Assembly (NCBI RefSeq): GCF_004362055.1
Contig: NZ_SNXB01000009.1
Location: 72,941-136,940 of the forward strand
Direction: 5' to 3'
DNA length: 64,000 nt
Origin: Flavobacterium sp. 245
Lineage (GTDB): Bacteria; Bacteroidota; Bacteroidia; Flavobacteriales; Flavobacteriaceae
Shown here one piece after another: positions 15,241-24,311 of this stretch. The first letter of the stretch is position 1. The number at the start of each line of letters is the position of its first letter. The notes beneath the pieces are model-generated. The model was not told where the DNA came from. It did not search any database and was given only the letters and a program-made list of their open reading frames with translations. The translations under genes and the position numbers were made by a program.

Positions 15241-17841
15241 ATGTTAAAGAAAATTTTAAAAATAACCGCCATTGTAATTGTGGTTTTTGTGGCCGCATTA
15301 TTTGCCATTCCTTACTTCTTTAAAGACCAGATTAAAGCAAAAATAGCTGATGCTATCAATGAAAGCGTTGATGCAAAAGTAAGTTTTGCTGACGCTGACT
15401 TAAGCTTATTCCGAAACTTTCCAAATGCTTCAGTTGGAATCGAAAAACTGGTAATTATCAACAAAGCGCCGTTTGAAGGCGATACGTTAGTTTCATTAGG
15501 GCAACTGAACCTAAAAATGAGCATTAAAGAACTTTTCAAAGGAAAAGATGAACCTTTAAGCATTCAGGGAATTACTTCTGAAAATGGTTTGATCAACATT
15601 ATTTTTAATAAAGATGGTGTCGGAAACTTCGATATCGCTTTAAAAGACAAAAAAGAAGAAACCAAAGATGATAAAAGCAAACCGCTTTCATTAAAAATTC
15701 AAAACTATAAAATCGAAAATTTCACCTTCAGATATATTGATCAAGGTTCTAAAATTAAAATGGTAATTGATAGTTTGAACCATGAAGGAACAGGAGATTT
15801 TACCAATGCAAAATTAGATTTAACGACAAAATCAACAGCAAAAGTATCGCTAGATATGGATAAAGTAAATTACATGAAAAATGTAAAACTGACTTTAGAT
15901 GCTGTTTTAGGAATTGATCTTGATAAGAGCAAATATACTTTTAAAGAGAACAAAGCTTTAATCAATCAATTGCCTTTAGAGTTTGACGGATTTATTCAGA
16001 TGACAGACAAAGCTCAGATTTATGATTTAAAGTTTAAAACTCCAACATCTTCATTTACAAACTTCTTAGGTTTGATTCCTTCTGCTTATGCAGCCGGTTT
16101 AGATGGTGTAAAAACAACTGGAGATTTTACCGTTGCAGGTTTTGCAAAAGGAGAATTAACAGACACAACAGTGCCTAAATTCAACATTGCAATTGCTTCA
16201 AACAATGGTTCATTTCAATATCCGAACTTGCCAAAGTCAGTTCAAAATATTGTAATTGATACAAAAATCATCAACGAAACAGGAATTCTAAATGATACCT
16301 ACGTCAATTTAGACAAACTGACTTTCAGAATTGATCAAGACGTTTTTAGCGCTAAAGCGAATATTAAAAATATTACCGTAAATCCTATTGTTGATGCCGC
16401 TTTAAAAGGAACAATCAATTTGGCAAATCTTTCAAAAGCGTATCCAATTAAAATGGATAAACCGCTTGCTGGTATTTTAAAAGCTGATGTTACCACAAAT
16501 TTTGATATGGCTTCTGTTGAAAAAAGTCAATATCAGAACATTAAAAATGCAGGAACTATGAGTTTGTCAGGATTTAAATATACTGACGAAAACAATAAAT
16601 CGATGAACATCAGCATTGCGCAAGTTGAATTTAATCCGAGTAAAATCAACTTAAAACAGTTCAACGCTACAACAGGAAAAAGTGACATTGCAATCAACGG
16701 AATTTTAGAAAACTTCTATGGTTTCATGTTCAAAAAACAAGAATTAAGAGGAAACTTCAATATGAGTTCAAATCAGTTGGCCGTTGATGATTTTATGACA
16801 GCCGGCGAACCTGCAAAAGAAGAAACAAAAACTGCAGCAAAACCAGCTGAAGCAATGAAAATTCCTGCCTTTTTAAATTGTACATTAAACGCAAAAGCAA
16901 CGACTGTTTTATACGATAATTTAAAACTGAAAGATGTTTCTGGAAAACTGATAATCAAAGATGAAAAAGCAATTTTAGAGAACTTTAAAACATCTATTTT
17001 TGGAGGAACAATTGGTTTGACCGGAGCCGTTTCTACAAAAGAAAAAGTTCCGACTTTTGATATGAATTTAGGCTTCAACCAAGTTGATATTGCTCAGACT
17101 TTCACACAGCTTGATATGATGAAAAAAATTGCTCCTATCGCAGGAATCATCAATGGTAAATTAAATTCTACTATCAAGTTAAATGGAAATCTGGATGCAA
17201 ATGAATTGACACCAGATCTAAAATCTATTTCGGGAGATTTACTTGGACAATTGCTTTCGACAACAATAAATGCTAAGAACTCCACTTTACTAAATGCCCT
17301 TGGTTCAAACATTAAGTTTATTGATATGAACAAAGTGAACTTAAACGATATTAAAGCAGCTTTGACTTTTGAAAATGGAAAAGTGAACGTAAAACCATTC
17401 GACATTAAGTACCAAGACATTAAAGTTACAGTTGGCGGTACTCATGGTTTTGACCAAACGATGAATTATAACTTGAAATTTGATGTTCCGGCTAAATATT
17501 TAGGAAGTGAAGCAAACGCTTTTATTTCTAAAATGTCTCCTGCTGATGCAGCAAAATTGGAAAACATTCCGATCAATGCTATGATTACAGGTAATTTTTC
17601 TAGTCCAAAAATCAGTACTGATATGAAAGCCGCTGTAAGCAGTTTAGCAACTCAGGTAGCCAATCAGCAAAAAGATAAATTGACGCAGAAAGGCTCTGCT
17701 GCTTTGACTGATTTAATCAATAAAAACACAAAAGCTAAAGATACAACGCAAGCTGCAAAAACAGAAAAAGAGCAAAAAACTCAAGAAGTAACCAAAAAAG
17801 CAAGCGACTTGCTGAATGGATTATTCAAGAAGAAAAACTAA
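15241..17841 (+). CDS. AsmA-family envelope protein
   Basis: An 866-residue protein anchored by one N-terminal membrane helix (about 5-25), with a very large periplasmic body. The start LKITAIVIVVFVAAL and the segment SVDAKVSFADADLSLFRNFPNASVGIEKLVI are typical of the AsmA N-terminus. The C-terminal half carries the AsmA_2-like block around residues 600-790. Long beta-groove proteins of this superfamily (AsmA, TamB, YhdP) are linked to lipid transfer between membranes and outer-membrane homeostasis; that role here is inferred. The last ~50 residues are Lys/Thr/Ala rich and probably disordered. It is monocistronic and ends at a bidirectional terminator. Confidence 0.9.
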   Translation: MLKKILKITAIVIVVFVAALFAIPYFFKDQIKAKIADAINESVDAKVSFADADLSLFRNFPNASVGIEKLVIINKAPFEGDTLVSLGQLNLKMSIKELFKGKDEPLSIQGITSENGLINIIFNKDGVGNFDIALKDKKEETKDDKSKPLSLKIQNYKIENFTFRYIDQGSKIKMVIDSLNHEGTGDFTNAKLDLTTKSTAKVSLDMDKVNYMKNVKLTLDAVLGIDLDKSKYTFKENKALINQLPLEFDGFIQMTDKAQIYDLKFKTPTSSFTNFLGLIPSAYAAGLDGVKTTGDFTVAGFAKGELTDTTVPKFNIAIASNNGSFQYPNLPKSVQNIVIDTKIINETGILNDTYVNLDKLTFRIDQDVFSAKANIKNITVNPIVDAALKGTINLANLSKAYPIKMDKPLAGILKADVTTNFDMASVEKSQYQNIKNAGTMSLSGFKYTDENNKSMNISIAQVEFNPSKINLKQFNATTGKSDIAINGILENFYGFMFKKQELRGNFNMSSNQLAVDDFMTAGEPAKEETKTAAKPAEAMKIPAFLNCTLNAKATTVLYDNLKLKDVSGKLIIKDEKAILENFKTSIFGGTIGLTGAVSTKEKVPTFDMNLGFNQVDIAQTFTQLDMMKKIAPIAGIINGKLNSTIKLNGNLDANELTPDLKSISGDLLGQLLSTTINAKNSTLLNALGSNIKFIDMNKVNLNDIKAALTFENGKVNVKPFDIKYQDIKVTVGGTHGFDQTMNYNLKFDVPAKYLGSEANAFISKMSPADAAKLENIPINAMITGNFSSPKISTDMKAAVSSLATQVANQQKDKLTQKGSAALTDLINKNTKAKDTTQAAKTEKEQKTQEVTKKASDLLNGLFKKKN

Positions 17842-17860
17842 ATCAAATTGATTTCACAAA

Positions 17861-17893
17861 AAAGCCTGTTCTTTCATTAGAACAGGCTTTTTA
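17861..17893. terminator. Bidirectional terminator between convergent genes
   Basis: A 12-bp stem (17861-17872 with 17879-17890) is flanked by an A run on the left and T residues on the right. It can serve both the AsmA gene (+) and the glycosyltransferase gene (-). Confidence 0.9.
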
Positions 17894-17912
17894 AATTATA
17901 TTAGATTTATTT

Positions 17913-18962
17913 CTACTTATGTAAAATCGAATTTATTATTCGGATAAACTCAGGAATTGAATTGGTGTTAGTATCAACACCGAGGCTATTGTTTCCGTAT
18001 GGCTCATATTTTTTTACATTCGCTCCAGAAAACAAACCCACTGTTGGCACTTTTGAAGCGCTTGCCAAATGCATAATACCACTGTCAGCTCCAATAAAAA
18101 TTACAGAATTTGCCATAACTGATCCTATTTCGCGAACATCTTTACTATAAAAAGAAGGCGCCTGAAAATTTATTTGAGAGACATTTTCGACTGGCAGAAT
18201 TTCAAAAATATTATAGTCAGCTTCATATTCCTTTTTCAAAGCGGCGTAAAACTCTTCCCACCATTCTACGCAATAACATTTTTCTCCGGTTGCATAAGTA
18301 AATATGGCAATTGATTTTTTGTTTTCGTCTACGATACCTTTTAAAATTGCTTTTCCTTTTGCAATCTCATCTGGAGATAATTTTAAATCGATTAATGCAA
18401 CTGGTTCTTTTTTATCTTCGGCTCCAAATTGGCTCAAGGCATATCTAAAATTATAAACAGGATATTTTGCAATATGATCATAATCTTCATAAGGGAGTTT
18501 TACATTTTCTGGAAGATCTCCAAAAATTTTAAATCTCGCATTTGAAAATTTTACCGCTAGACGACCCGATGAAGAATTTTGATCAACATTAATAGCGACG
18601 TCATAATTTTGTTTTCTTATCAATGTCCAAACTTTCAAATATTTGATTAATTCTTTGAAAGGCTTTTTAGGCAAGTCGATTATTTTATCAATGTTTTTGT
18701 AGTTTTCAAAAACAATTGGAGCAAGCGTTCCTTTTACAAATAAATCAATTTTGCAATTTGGAAATGTCTCGGTAACTTCTTGAATAAGCGGCGTAATTAA
18801 AAGCAAATTTCCCAATCTTTTATTTGGTCTAGAAATAAGCACTTTTTTGATTTTGCTATTGTCAATTTGCTCGCTGCTCTGCAAGTCAGAGCGGCCAATA
18901 TTCTTGGTTAAACTACGCATTATGTTGCGTCTGAATACGTTAACTTTCTTTAAGTTACTCAT
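17913..18962 (-). CDS. Glycosyltransferase family 9 (heptosyltransferase-like)
   Basis: A 349-residue GT-B enzyme of the family that transfers heptose from ADP-heptose to lipid A core in LPS. The N-terminal domain opens with SRPNKRLGNLLLITPLIQEV, the GT9 signature GD/GN-LLL-TP. The C-terminal donor domain has IFIGADSGIMHLASASKVPTVGLF followed by the usual P-x-G region. Roughly 30 extra residues precede the first strand. No other LPS gene is adjacent, so the sugar and acceptor are unknown. Confidence 0.88.
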   Translation of the reverse strand: MSNLKKVNVFRRNIMRSLTKNIGRSDLQSSEQIDNSKIKKVLISRPNKRLGNLLLITPLIQEVTETFPNCKIDLFVKGTLAPIVFENYKNIDKIIDLPKKPFKELIKYLKVWTLIRKQNYDVAINVDQNSSSGRLAVKFSNARFKIFGDLPENVKLPYEDYDHIAKYPVYNFRYALSQFGAEDKKEPVALIDLKLSPDEIAKGKAILKGIVDENKKSIAIFTYATGEKCYCVEWWEEFYAALKKEYEADYNIFEILPVENVSQINFQAPSFYSKDVREIGSVMANSVIFIGADSGIMHLASASKVPTVGLFSGANVKKYEPYGNNSLGVDTNTNSIPEFIRIINSILHK

Positions 18963-19213
18963 TCACTTTTGTTTTTAGAATTAAAAAAGTTTTTTTGCTT
19001 TATTAATTGATCAACGGTATTGAACCAATCAAATATAAGTTAAATATTTCTTAAAATTAAATTCTTTGAATAAGTAAACTTTACAATATTGTAAATTAAT
19101 TTAACAAAATTCACATCATCTATTCTTAAAAGCGCCGAAAATACAACGATTACATCACCCATTTGGGAATTTTATACGGAGGCTGAAAATGAATAGACGA
19201 AACCCAGTTTATC

Positions 19214-20008
19214 CTAGACGTTTATGGTCACAACATAGCCTTCTGAACCGCGAATGTTGAAAACGGTTCCGTTTTCGAACAATAAGTATTGTCCTTTAAT
19301 TCCAACTAATTTACCTTGAAAAGAAGGCGTTTTATCTAAATTAAGACTATTTATTTTTGCAGGATAACTTAAAACAGGGTATTGTAATTGGTAAACATCA
19401 TTTTTTTGACTGTAAAAATAATCCTTTGCTTCGGCTGGAATTAAGCTTTCTACTTTTGATTTTTCAAGAATCAAATCGCATGAATCTGAGGTACATTGAA
19501 GCATTTTTCTCCAGTTCGTTTTATCTGTATAATGCTCTTTTAGAGCGACCTCTGTAATCCCTGCTAAATATCTGTTTGGAACCTCAACAATAGCAATTGC
19601 CTGAGTGGCACCTTGATCAATCCATCTTGTTGGGACTTGTGTTTTTCTTGTCACTCCTACCTTTACTTCAGTTGAAAAAGCAAAATAAACTATATGAGGC
19701 TGTAATTGCACCTGTGATTCATATTCTAAATCACGATCAGCTATTCCTAAATGAGCCGTACTCAATTCTGGTCGCATAATCCAGTCTCCAACCGCAGCAC
19801 TTGAATAGAAACAATCGTAACAAAAACCTTGTCTGTATATTTTTTTCTTTTTACTGCAATTCAAACATTGAAAACCAGCAAAATTTATCTCAATCTCTTT
19901 ATCCAATAATTGATTCATACTTAGGAAACTATCTTCGAAAACCAAATAATATTGAATTGGATTTCCCATTTCAGTCTGCATTTTTGTAAGTACGCCTTGG
20001 TAAGTCAT
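19214..20008 (-). CDS. DUF2797 protein with zinc-ribbon-like cysteines
   Basis: A 264-residue protein of a widespread but functionally unassigned family. A four-cysteine cluster (CLNC, then CYDC about 20 residues later, near 48-70) resembles a zinc ribbon. The central family block FAFSTEVKVGVTRKTQVPTRWIDQGA is well kept, followed by the region with CTSDSCDLILEKS. No signal peptide or membrane segment is present, so it is cytoplasmic. The GVTR...RWxxQGA stretch has a GIY-YIG-like look that I regard as tentative. It is divergent from the GH3 gene. Confidence 0.85.
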   Translation of the reverse strand: MTYQGVLTKMQTEMGNPIQYYLVFEDSFLSMNQLLDKEIEINFAGFQCLNCSKKKKIYRQGFCYDCFYSSAAVGDWIMRPELSTAHLGIADRDLEYESQVQLQPHIVYFAFSTEVKVGVTRKTQVPTRWIDQGATQAIAIVEVPNRYLAGITEVALKEHYTDKTNWRKMLQCTSDSCDLILEKSKVESLIPAEAKDYFYSQKNDVYQLQYPVLSYPAKINSLNLDKTPSFQGKLVGIKGQYLLFENGTVFNIRGSEGYVVTINV

Positions 20009-20254
20009 TGTATTTTTTATTGAAGATTTTAGTTTTTAGTTTTACTTCTTTGAGTTCTAAATTTAGTTTTTAATTCAATTTAAATAGAATCTTTACTCCA
20101 TTTAGAATGGTTTTTTTTACAAAAAAGTACTATTTTTGATAAGATGACAAAGTTAGTATTTGTCTCTTGATATTCAAATTTTAAATTTCTTGATTTTCTG
20201 CAATGCGTAAGATCAAAAATGTAAAATCAGCAATCTAAAACCTAAAACTCACTC

Positions 20255-21763
20255 ATGCCTGTATCTATCATTAACTCTTTCGCATCTTGGGTCCTCAAAC
20301 AAAGGATACACCAAATAGAGCTTTTTCTAAAATATCCGAATGAAGTTCAAGAAGAACTGTTGCATAATTTATTGACTGCATCAGAATATACTATAGTGGG
20401 GAAAAAATATGATTTTGCATCTATAAATTCATATCAGACATTTGCAGAAAGAGTTCCGATTTCGACATATGAAGAATTACAGCCTTTGATTGAACGAACG
20501 CGTCAGGGCGAGCAAAATGTTTTTTGGGAAACTCCAATAAAATGGTTTGCCAAATCAAGTGGTACTACAAATGCCAAAAGCAAATTTATCCCCGTAAGCA
20601 ACGAAGCTTTAGAAGATTGCCATTACAAAGGGAGTAAAGATTTGCTTTGTCTGTATTTAAATAATAATGAAGATTCTGAATTGTTTCTTGGTAAGAGCTT
20701 ACGCCTAGGTGGAAGCTCTCAGATATATGAAAACAACAATACGTTCTTTGGAGATTTATCGGCAATTTTAATTGAAAACATGCCAATTTGGGCCGAATTC
20801 AGCAGTACGCCAAGCAGTAAAACTTCGCTGATGAGCGAGTGGGAAACCAAAATTGCAGCAATTATAAATGAAACCAAAAACGAAAATGTAACCAGTTTTG
20901 CCGGAGTTCCGTCTTGGATGCTGGTTTTAATGAATAAAGTTTTAGAAAATACAGGCAATCAAAATTTGCTTGAACTTTGGCCAAATCTTGAAGTTTACTT
21001 TCATGGAGGTGTAAGTTTTTCTCCTTATAAAGAACAATACAAGAAAATTTTGCCTAGTTCGGATTTTAAATACTACGAAATTTACAACGCATCTGAAGGC
21101 TTTTTTGCTATTCAGGATTTGAATAATTCAAGTGATTTATTATTGATGTTGGATTACGGAATTTTCTACGAATTTATTCCGATGGATACTTTTGGAACTC
21201 CAAATCAAAAAGCAATTCGTCTTGCCGATGTTGAACTGAATAAAAATTACGCCATTGTGATTACGACCAATTCTGGTTTATGGCGTTACTTAATTGGCGA
21301 CACAGTTCGTTTTACCTCTTTAAATCCATATCGAATTAGAGTTACAGGAAGAACCAAACATCATATTAATGTTTTTGGGGAAGAATTAATGGTTGAAAAC
21401 ACCGATCAGGCAATTGCTAAAGCATGTCAGGTCACTCAAACCGAAGTGATCGATTATACCGTTGCTCCTATTTTTATGCAGGACAAAGAAAAAGGTGCAC
21501 ACGAATGGATGATCGAATTCAAGAAAAAACCGGCTGATGTAGGACTTTTCCAGAAAGTTTTGGATGAAACATTGCAAACTTTAAATTCTGATTACGAAGC
21601 CAAACGCCAAAACAATATGACACTAAATCCTTTGGTGATTAATGTTGCTCGTGAGAATTTATTTTATGACTGGTTGAAGGAAAGAGATAAATTAGGAGGA
21701 CAACATAAGATTCCTAGACTTTCGAATCAAAGAGATTATTTAGAGCAGTTGAAGGAGATGTAA
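20255..21763 (+). CDS. GH3 family acyl-adenylate-forming enzyme
   Basis: A 502-residue homologue of plant GH3 amino-acid conjugating enzymes, found in many Bacteroidota, where its substrate is unknown. Visible ANL-superfamily signatures are the P-loop-like KSSGTTNAKSKFIPVS (about 100-115), the YNASEGFFAIQD adenine-binding segment (about 275-287), and the GLWRYLIGDTVRFT hinge region (about 343-356), followed by a small C-terminal domain. By family it should adenylate a carboxylate and join it to an amine. Followed 36 nt later by a small membrane protein gene. Confidence 0.9.
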   Translation: MPVSIINSFASWVLKQRIHQIELFLKYPNEVQEELLHNLLTASEYTIVGKKYDFASINSYQTFAERVPISTYEELQPLIERTRQGEQNVFWETPIKWFAKSSGTTNAKSKFIPVSNEALEDCHYKGSKDLLCLYLNNNEDSELFLGKSLRLGGSSQIYENNNTFFGDLSAILIENMPIWAEFSSTPSSKTSLMSEWETKIAAIINETKNENVTSFAGVPSWMLVLMNKVLENTGNQNLLELWPNLEVYFHGGVSFSPYKEQYKKILPSSDFKYYEIYNASEGFFAIQDLNNSSDLLLMLDYGIFYEFIPMDTFGTPNQKAIRLADVELNKNYAIVITTNSGLWRYLIGDTVRFTSLNPYRIRVTGRTKHHINVFGEELMVENTDQAIAKACQVTQTEVIDYTVAPIFMQDKEKGAHEWMIEFKKKPADVGLFQKVLDETLQTLNSDYEAKRQNNMTLNPLVINVARENLFYDWLKERDKLGGQHKIPRLSNQRDYLEQLKEM

Positions 21764-21799
21764 GTTTAAAATTCAATATTTAAACAATAACAAGTAAAA

Positions 21800-22330
21800 A
21801 TGACCGAATTCACTATAGGTTTGAGTAAAAGGAAATTATTTTTTGCTTTTATAGGCTCGACAATCTTTCTTATATTAGGAATCCAATTTATTTTTGAACC
21901 TGAAAAATATATTTCTTCCGTTTTTAGAAATACTGAATTTATTAGAATTGCTGGTTTTGCTTCATTTATTTTTTCCGGATTATGTCTAATCTATATCGTA
22001 TTTAAAGCTTTTGATAAAAAACCTGGATTAATTGTCAATCAAAATGGAATTACAGACAATTCAAATTTTAGTAGTGTAGGCTTGATTAAATGGTCAGAAA
22101 TTATAGGAATACGAACGCAGCAAGTTATGTCAACTAAATTTTTATTAATTGATGTTTCAAATCCTAAAGATTTTATTCAGAAAAGTTCGAGTTTTAAAGC
22201 GTGGCTTATGAAAGCTAACTTAAAAATGTACCATACGCCATTATCAATTACTTCTAATAGCTTAAAATACAATTTTGACGATCTTGAAAAATTAGTACAT
22301 CAAGAATGGAGTAAATATAAAAATTCCTGA
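21800..22330 (+). CDS. Two-helix membrane protein (STM3941-like, tentative)
   Basis: A 176-residue protein with two N-terminal membrane helices (about 12-31 and 47-66), then a ~105-residue cytosolic domain resembling a PH-like fold: VNQNGITDNSNFSSVGLIKWSEIIGIR and LLIDVSNPKDFIQ. This layout matches what I recall of the STM3941 family. Its function is unknown. It sits between GH3 and another small membrane protein on the same strand, so the three may share a transcript. Confidence 0.7.
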   Translation: MTEFTIGLSKRKLFFAFIGSTIFLILGIQFIFEPEKYISSVFRNTEFIRIAGFASFIFSGLCLIYIVFKAFDKKPGLIVNQNGITDNSNFSSVGLIKWSEIIGIRTQQVMSTKFLLIDVSNPKDFIQKSSSFKAWLMKANLKMYHTPLSITSNSLKYNFDDLEKLVHQEWSKYKNS

Positions 22331-22366
22331 TAAGAAATACCTAATTAACCCAAAATGAAATAAAAA

Positions 22367-22612
22367 ATGAAAAAGAAGTTTAGCGAAATGACTAGTGAAG
22401 AATTAATTAAAACACAGAAATCATTAAAAACGGTAACTTACCTGTTTGGTGTAGTATTGCTTCTTTTATTTTGTCTTAACATATTCCTAGTCGCTAATAA
22501 AGGTTTTAGCGCTTCTAATGTTATTCCTATTGCATTGCTACCTATTTTCATATTGAATATGAATACCTTAAAAGAAATCAAAAAAGAATTACAATCTCGA
22601 GAACAACTTTAA
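22367..22612 (+). CDS. Small two-helix membrane protein
   Basis: An 81-residue protein: an acidic/lysine N-terminus (FSEMTSEELIKTQKSLK), two membrane helices (about 22-43 and 50-66), and a charged tail KEIKKELQSREQL. Homologues in Flavobacteria are sometimes labelled redox-active disulfide protein 2, but no CxxC or other redox motif is present, so that name should not be carried over. Its function is unknown. It follows the STM3941-like gene by 36 nt. Confidence 0.75.
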   Translation: MKKKFSEMTSEELIKTQKSLKTVTYLFGVVLLLLFCLNIFLVANKGFSASNVIPIALLPIFILNMNTLKEIKKELQSREQL

Positions 22613-22621
22613 AAGTAATTC

Positions 22622-22724
22622 CACTAAACCGCATGAGGGATAGAAGTGGAAATCCTTTTGTGTCTCGTTTCTTTAACGAGACACAAAAGATTGTAACGGA
22701 TAGCCCGGCCCAGAGGAACATGCC
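22622..22724 (+). ncRNA. Structured intergenic element A (candidate Flavo-1-like RNA)
   Basis: A 15-bp perfect apical hairpin (22655-22669 with 22675-22689, loop TCTTT) is enclosed by GGG/CCC (22637-22639 with 22704-22706) and an outer GCATG/CATGC pair (22631-22635 with 22719-22723). The single-stranded flanks GATAGAA and GGATAGC are shared in part with element B at 27857-27961. It lies between the convergent ends of a membrane-protein gene and serB. The layout recalls the Flavo-1 RNA motif described for Flavobacteria, but I could not test this with a covariance model. Confidence 0.55.
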
Positions 22725-22730
22725 ATTATT

Positions 22731-22768
22731 AAGATTCTGAGACTCTAAGATTCTAAGTTGCTAAGATT
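22731..22768. repeat. CTAAG octamer array (four degenerate units)
   Basis: Units CTGAGACT, CTAAGATT, CTAAGTTG and CTAAGATT follow with a strict 8-bp period. It is the same family as the array at 1-103, here with a variable 3-nt tail in each unit. It lies between structured element A and the MITE-like element. Confidence 0.8.
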
Positions 22769-22778
22769 TTCTCAATAT

Positions 22779-22904
22779 TGTCATTTTGACGAAGGAGACT
22801 CGAGCGATAGCGACTGGCGAAGCAAATCTTCGCGAGAAACTCGACAAAGATTGACTACTTGGAACGGAGCTACTAGCGAGGATTTCTCCTCCCTCGAAAT
22901 GACA
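22779..22904. repeat. MITE-like element with imperfect terminal inverted repeats
   Basis: The left end TGTCATTTTGACGAAGGAGA and the right end, read in reverse, TGTCATTTCGAGGGAGGAGA, are imperfect inverted copies over 20 bp. An inner hairpin (GGCGAAG/CTTCGCG) lies at about 22816-22834. The element is locally GC-richer than its surroundings and has no coding potential of its own. Similar TGTCATTTCGA-bounded intergenic repeats are, to my recollection, common in Flavobacteriaceae. Confidence 0.65.
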
Positions 22905-22914
22905 AAAACGCTTA

Positions 22915-24144
22915 TTACATCATATCAATATACCTGTCATGATACCCTAAAAGATATAAAACACCATCAAGACCTAAACTAGAAATTGAGGTTGACGCGC
23001 TTTCTTTTACTTTTGGTTTTGCATGAAAAGCGATTCCAAGGCCGGCTAAATTAAGCATTGGCAAATCGTTTGCTCCGTCGCCCACTGCGATTGTTTGGTT
23101 GATGTGAATTCCTTCTTTTTCGGCAATGGCTTTTAGGTGTTCGGCTTTCTTTTGTCCGTCTACGATGTCGCCTATATATTTTCCGGTTAGTTTACCGTCT
23201 TTAATTTCTAATTGATTGGCATGCACATAATCGATACCCAATTCTTTTTGAAGATATTCGCCGAAATAAGTGAAACCTCCAGAAAGAATTGCCGTTTTAT
23301 ATCCGTAATATTTTAAAGCTTTCATCAAGCGGTGCGCACCTTGCGTGATTGGCAAATTTATGGCAACGTTTTGAAGCACTTCTTCGCTTAAACCTTCTAG
23401 CAAAGCCATACGCTGTTTAAAACTTTCGTTGAAATCAATTTCGCCGTTCATAGCAGATTCTGTGATTGCGCGAACTTGTGGTCCTACTCCATTTAATTCT
23501 GCCAATTCGTCGATAACTTCGGTTTGGATCAAAGTTGAGTCCATATCGAAACAAACCAAACGACGGTTTCGTCTGTAAATATTGTCTTCCTGGAAAGAAA
23601 TATCGACATTTAAAGTTCTTGAAATTTCCATAAAACTTGCCGTCATGACAATTTTATTTACAATTTCGCCCGTTACAGATAATTGAATACAAGAACGCGG
23701 ATATTCTTCTTTTTCAACGATAGAAGTTCTGCCTGTTAATCGTATAATAGAATCAATATTCAGGTTTTGATCTGACATTATTTTAGTCACTGCAGCCAAT
23801 TGAGAAGCTGCTAATTTTTCGCCTAAAATATTGATAATATAGCGTTGTTTTGATTGTGATTTTACCCACTTTTCATAGTCTTCGATAGAAATTGGAATAA
23901 ATTTTACTTTAATTTCCAATTCGTAAGCTTTGAATAATAAATCTTTTAAAACTGGCGCCGAAGAAGAACCGGCTTCAATTTCAAACAAAATTCCCAAAGA
24001 AAGCGTATCGTGAATATCGGCCTGGCCAATATCTAAAATATTAGCATCATAAGCCGCCAATACGGCTGTTAAACCTGCCGTAACTCCTATTTTATCATGT
24101 CCTGAAACTTTTAATAAAATAATTTCTTTATCCTCTATTGCCAT
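22915..24144 (-). CDS. serB: Phosphoserine phosphatase SerB with N-terminal ACT region
   Basis: Catalyses the last step of serine synthesis, phosphoserine to serine. Residues 1-185 hold an ACT regulatory region, probably two ACT units (start IILLKVSGHDKIGVTAGLTAVL, second unit near 101-185). The HAD domain follows: motif I DMDST with nucleophile Asp200 and Asp202, motif II SGG in LSGGFTYFGEYL, and motif III/IV GDGANDLPML near 352. The 409-residue length equals the ACT-fused form. serA and serC are not adjacent. ACT domains usually bind serine as a feedback signal, which is a family-level inference. Confidence 0.95.
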   Translation of the reverse strand: MAIEDKEIILLKVSGHDKIGVTAGLTAVLAAYDANILDIGQADIHDTLSLGILFEIEAGSSSAPVLKDLLFKAYELEIKVKFIPISIEDYEKWVKSQSKQRYIINILGEKLAASQLAAVTKIMSDQNLNIDSIIRLTGRTSIVEKEEYPRSCIQLSVTGEIVNKIVMTASFMEISRTLNVDISFQEDNIYRRNRRLVCFDMDSTLIQTEVIDELAELNGVGPQVRAITESAMNGEIDFNESFKQRMALLEGLSEEVLQNVAINLPITQGAHRLMKALKYYGYKTAILSGGFTYFGEYLQKELGIDYVHANQLEIKDGKLTGKYIGDIVDGQKKAEHLKAIAEKEGIHINQTIAVGDGANDLPMLNLAGLGIAFHAKPKVKESASTSISSLGLDGVLYLLGYHDRYIDMM

Positions 24145-24226
24145 TTTTTCTTTATTGATTTTGAAGCGACAAAAATCGGCAATCTATCGTTGATAAAAAA
24201 GAATAATCTTTGTTTTTTTTGCAAAC

Positions 24227-24251
24227 AAAAAGCGCATATTCATGCGCTTTT
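24227..24251 (-). terminator. Terminator downstream of the PhnB-like gene
   Basis: AAAAGCGCAT (24227-24236) pairs with ATGCGCTTTT (24242-24251) and has T residues on both strands. It lies 60 nt past the stop of the minus-strand gene at 24312 and upstream of serB. Confidence 0.8.
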
Positions 24252-24311
24252 TTAAGTAATTTAACAATAATACGCCACTATTAAAATAACGTAACAAAGT
24301 GGTTATAAAAA

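Noticed and set aside
19188..19259. Plus-strand 23-residue frame preceded by GGAGG
   Set aside because: It overlaps the end of the DUF2797 gene, is very short, and Bacteroidota rarely rely on such Shine-Dalgarno sites. No conservation can be judged.
22758..22982. Plus-strand open frame of 74 residues
   Set aside because: It runs through the octamer array and MITE-like element and into the 3' end of serB. Its composition is that of the repeats.
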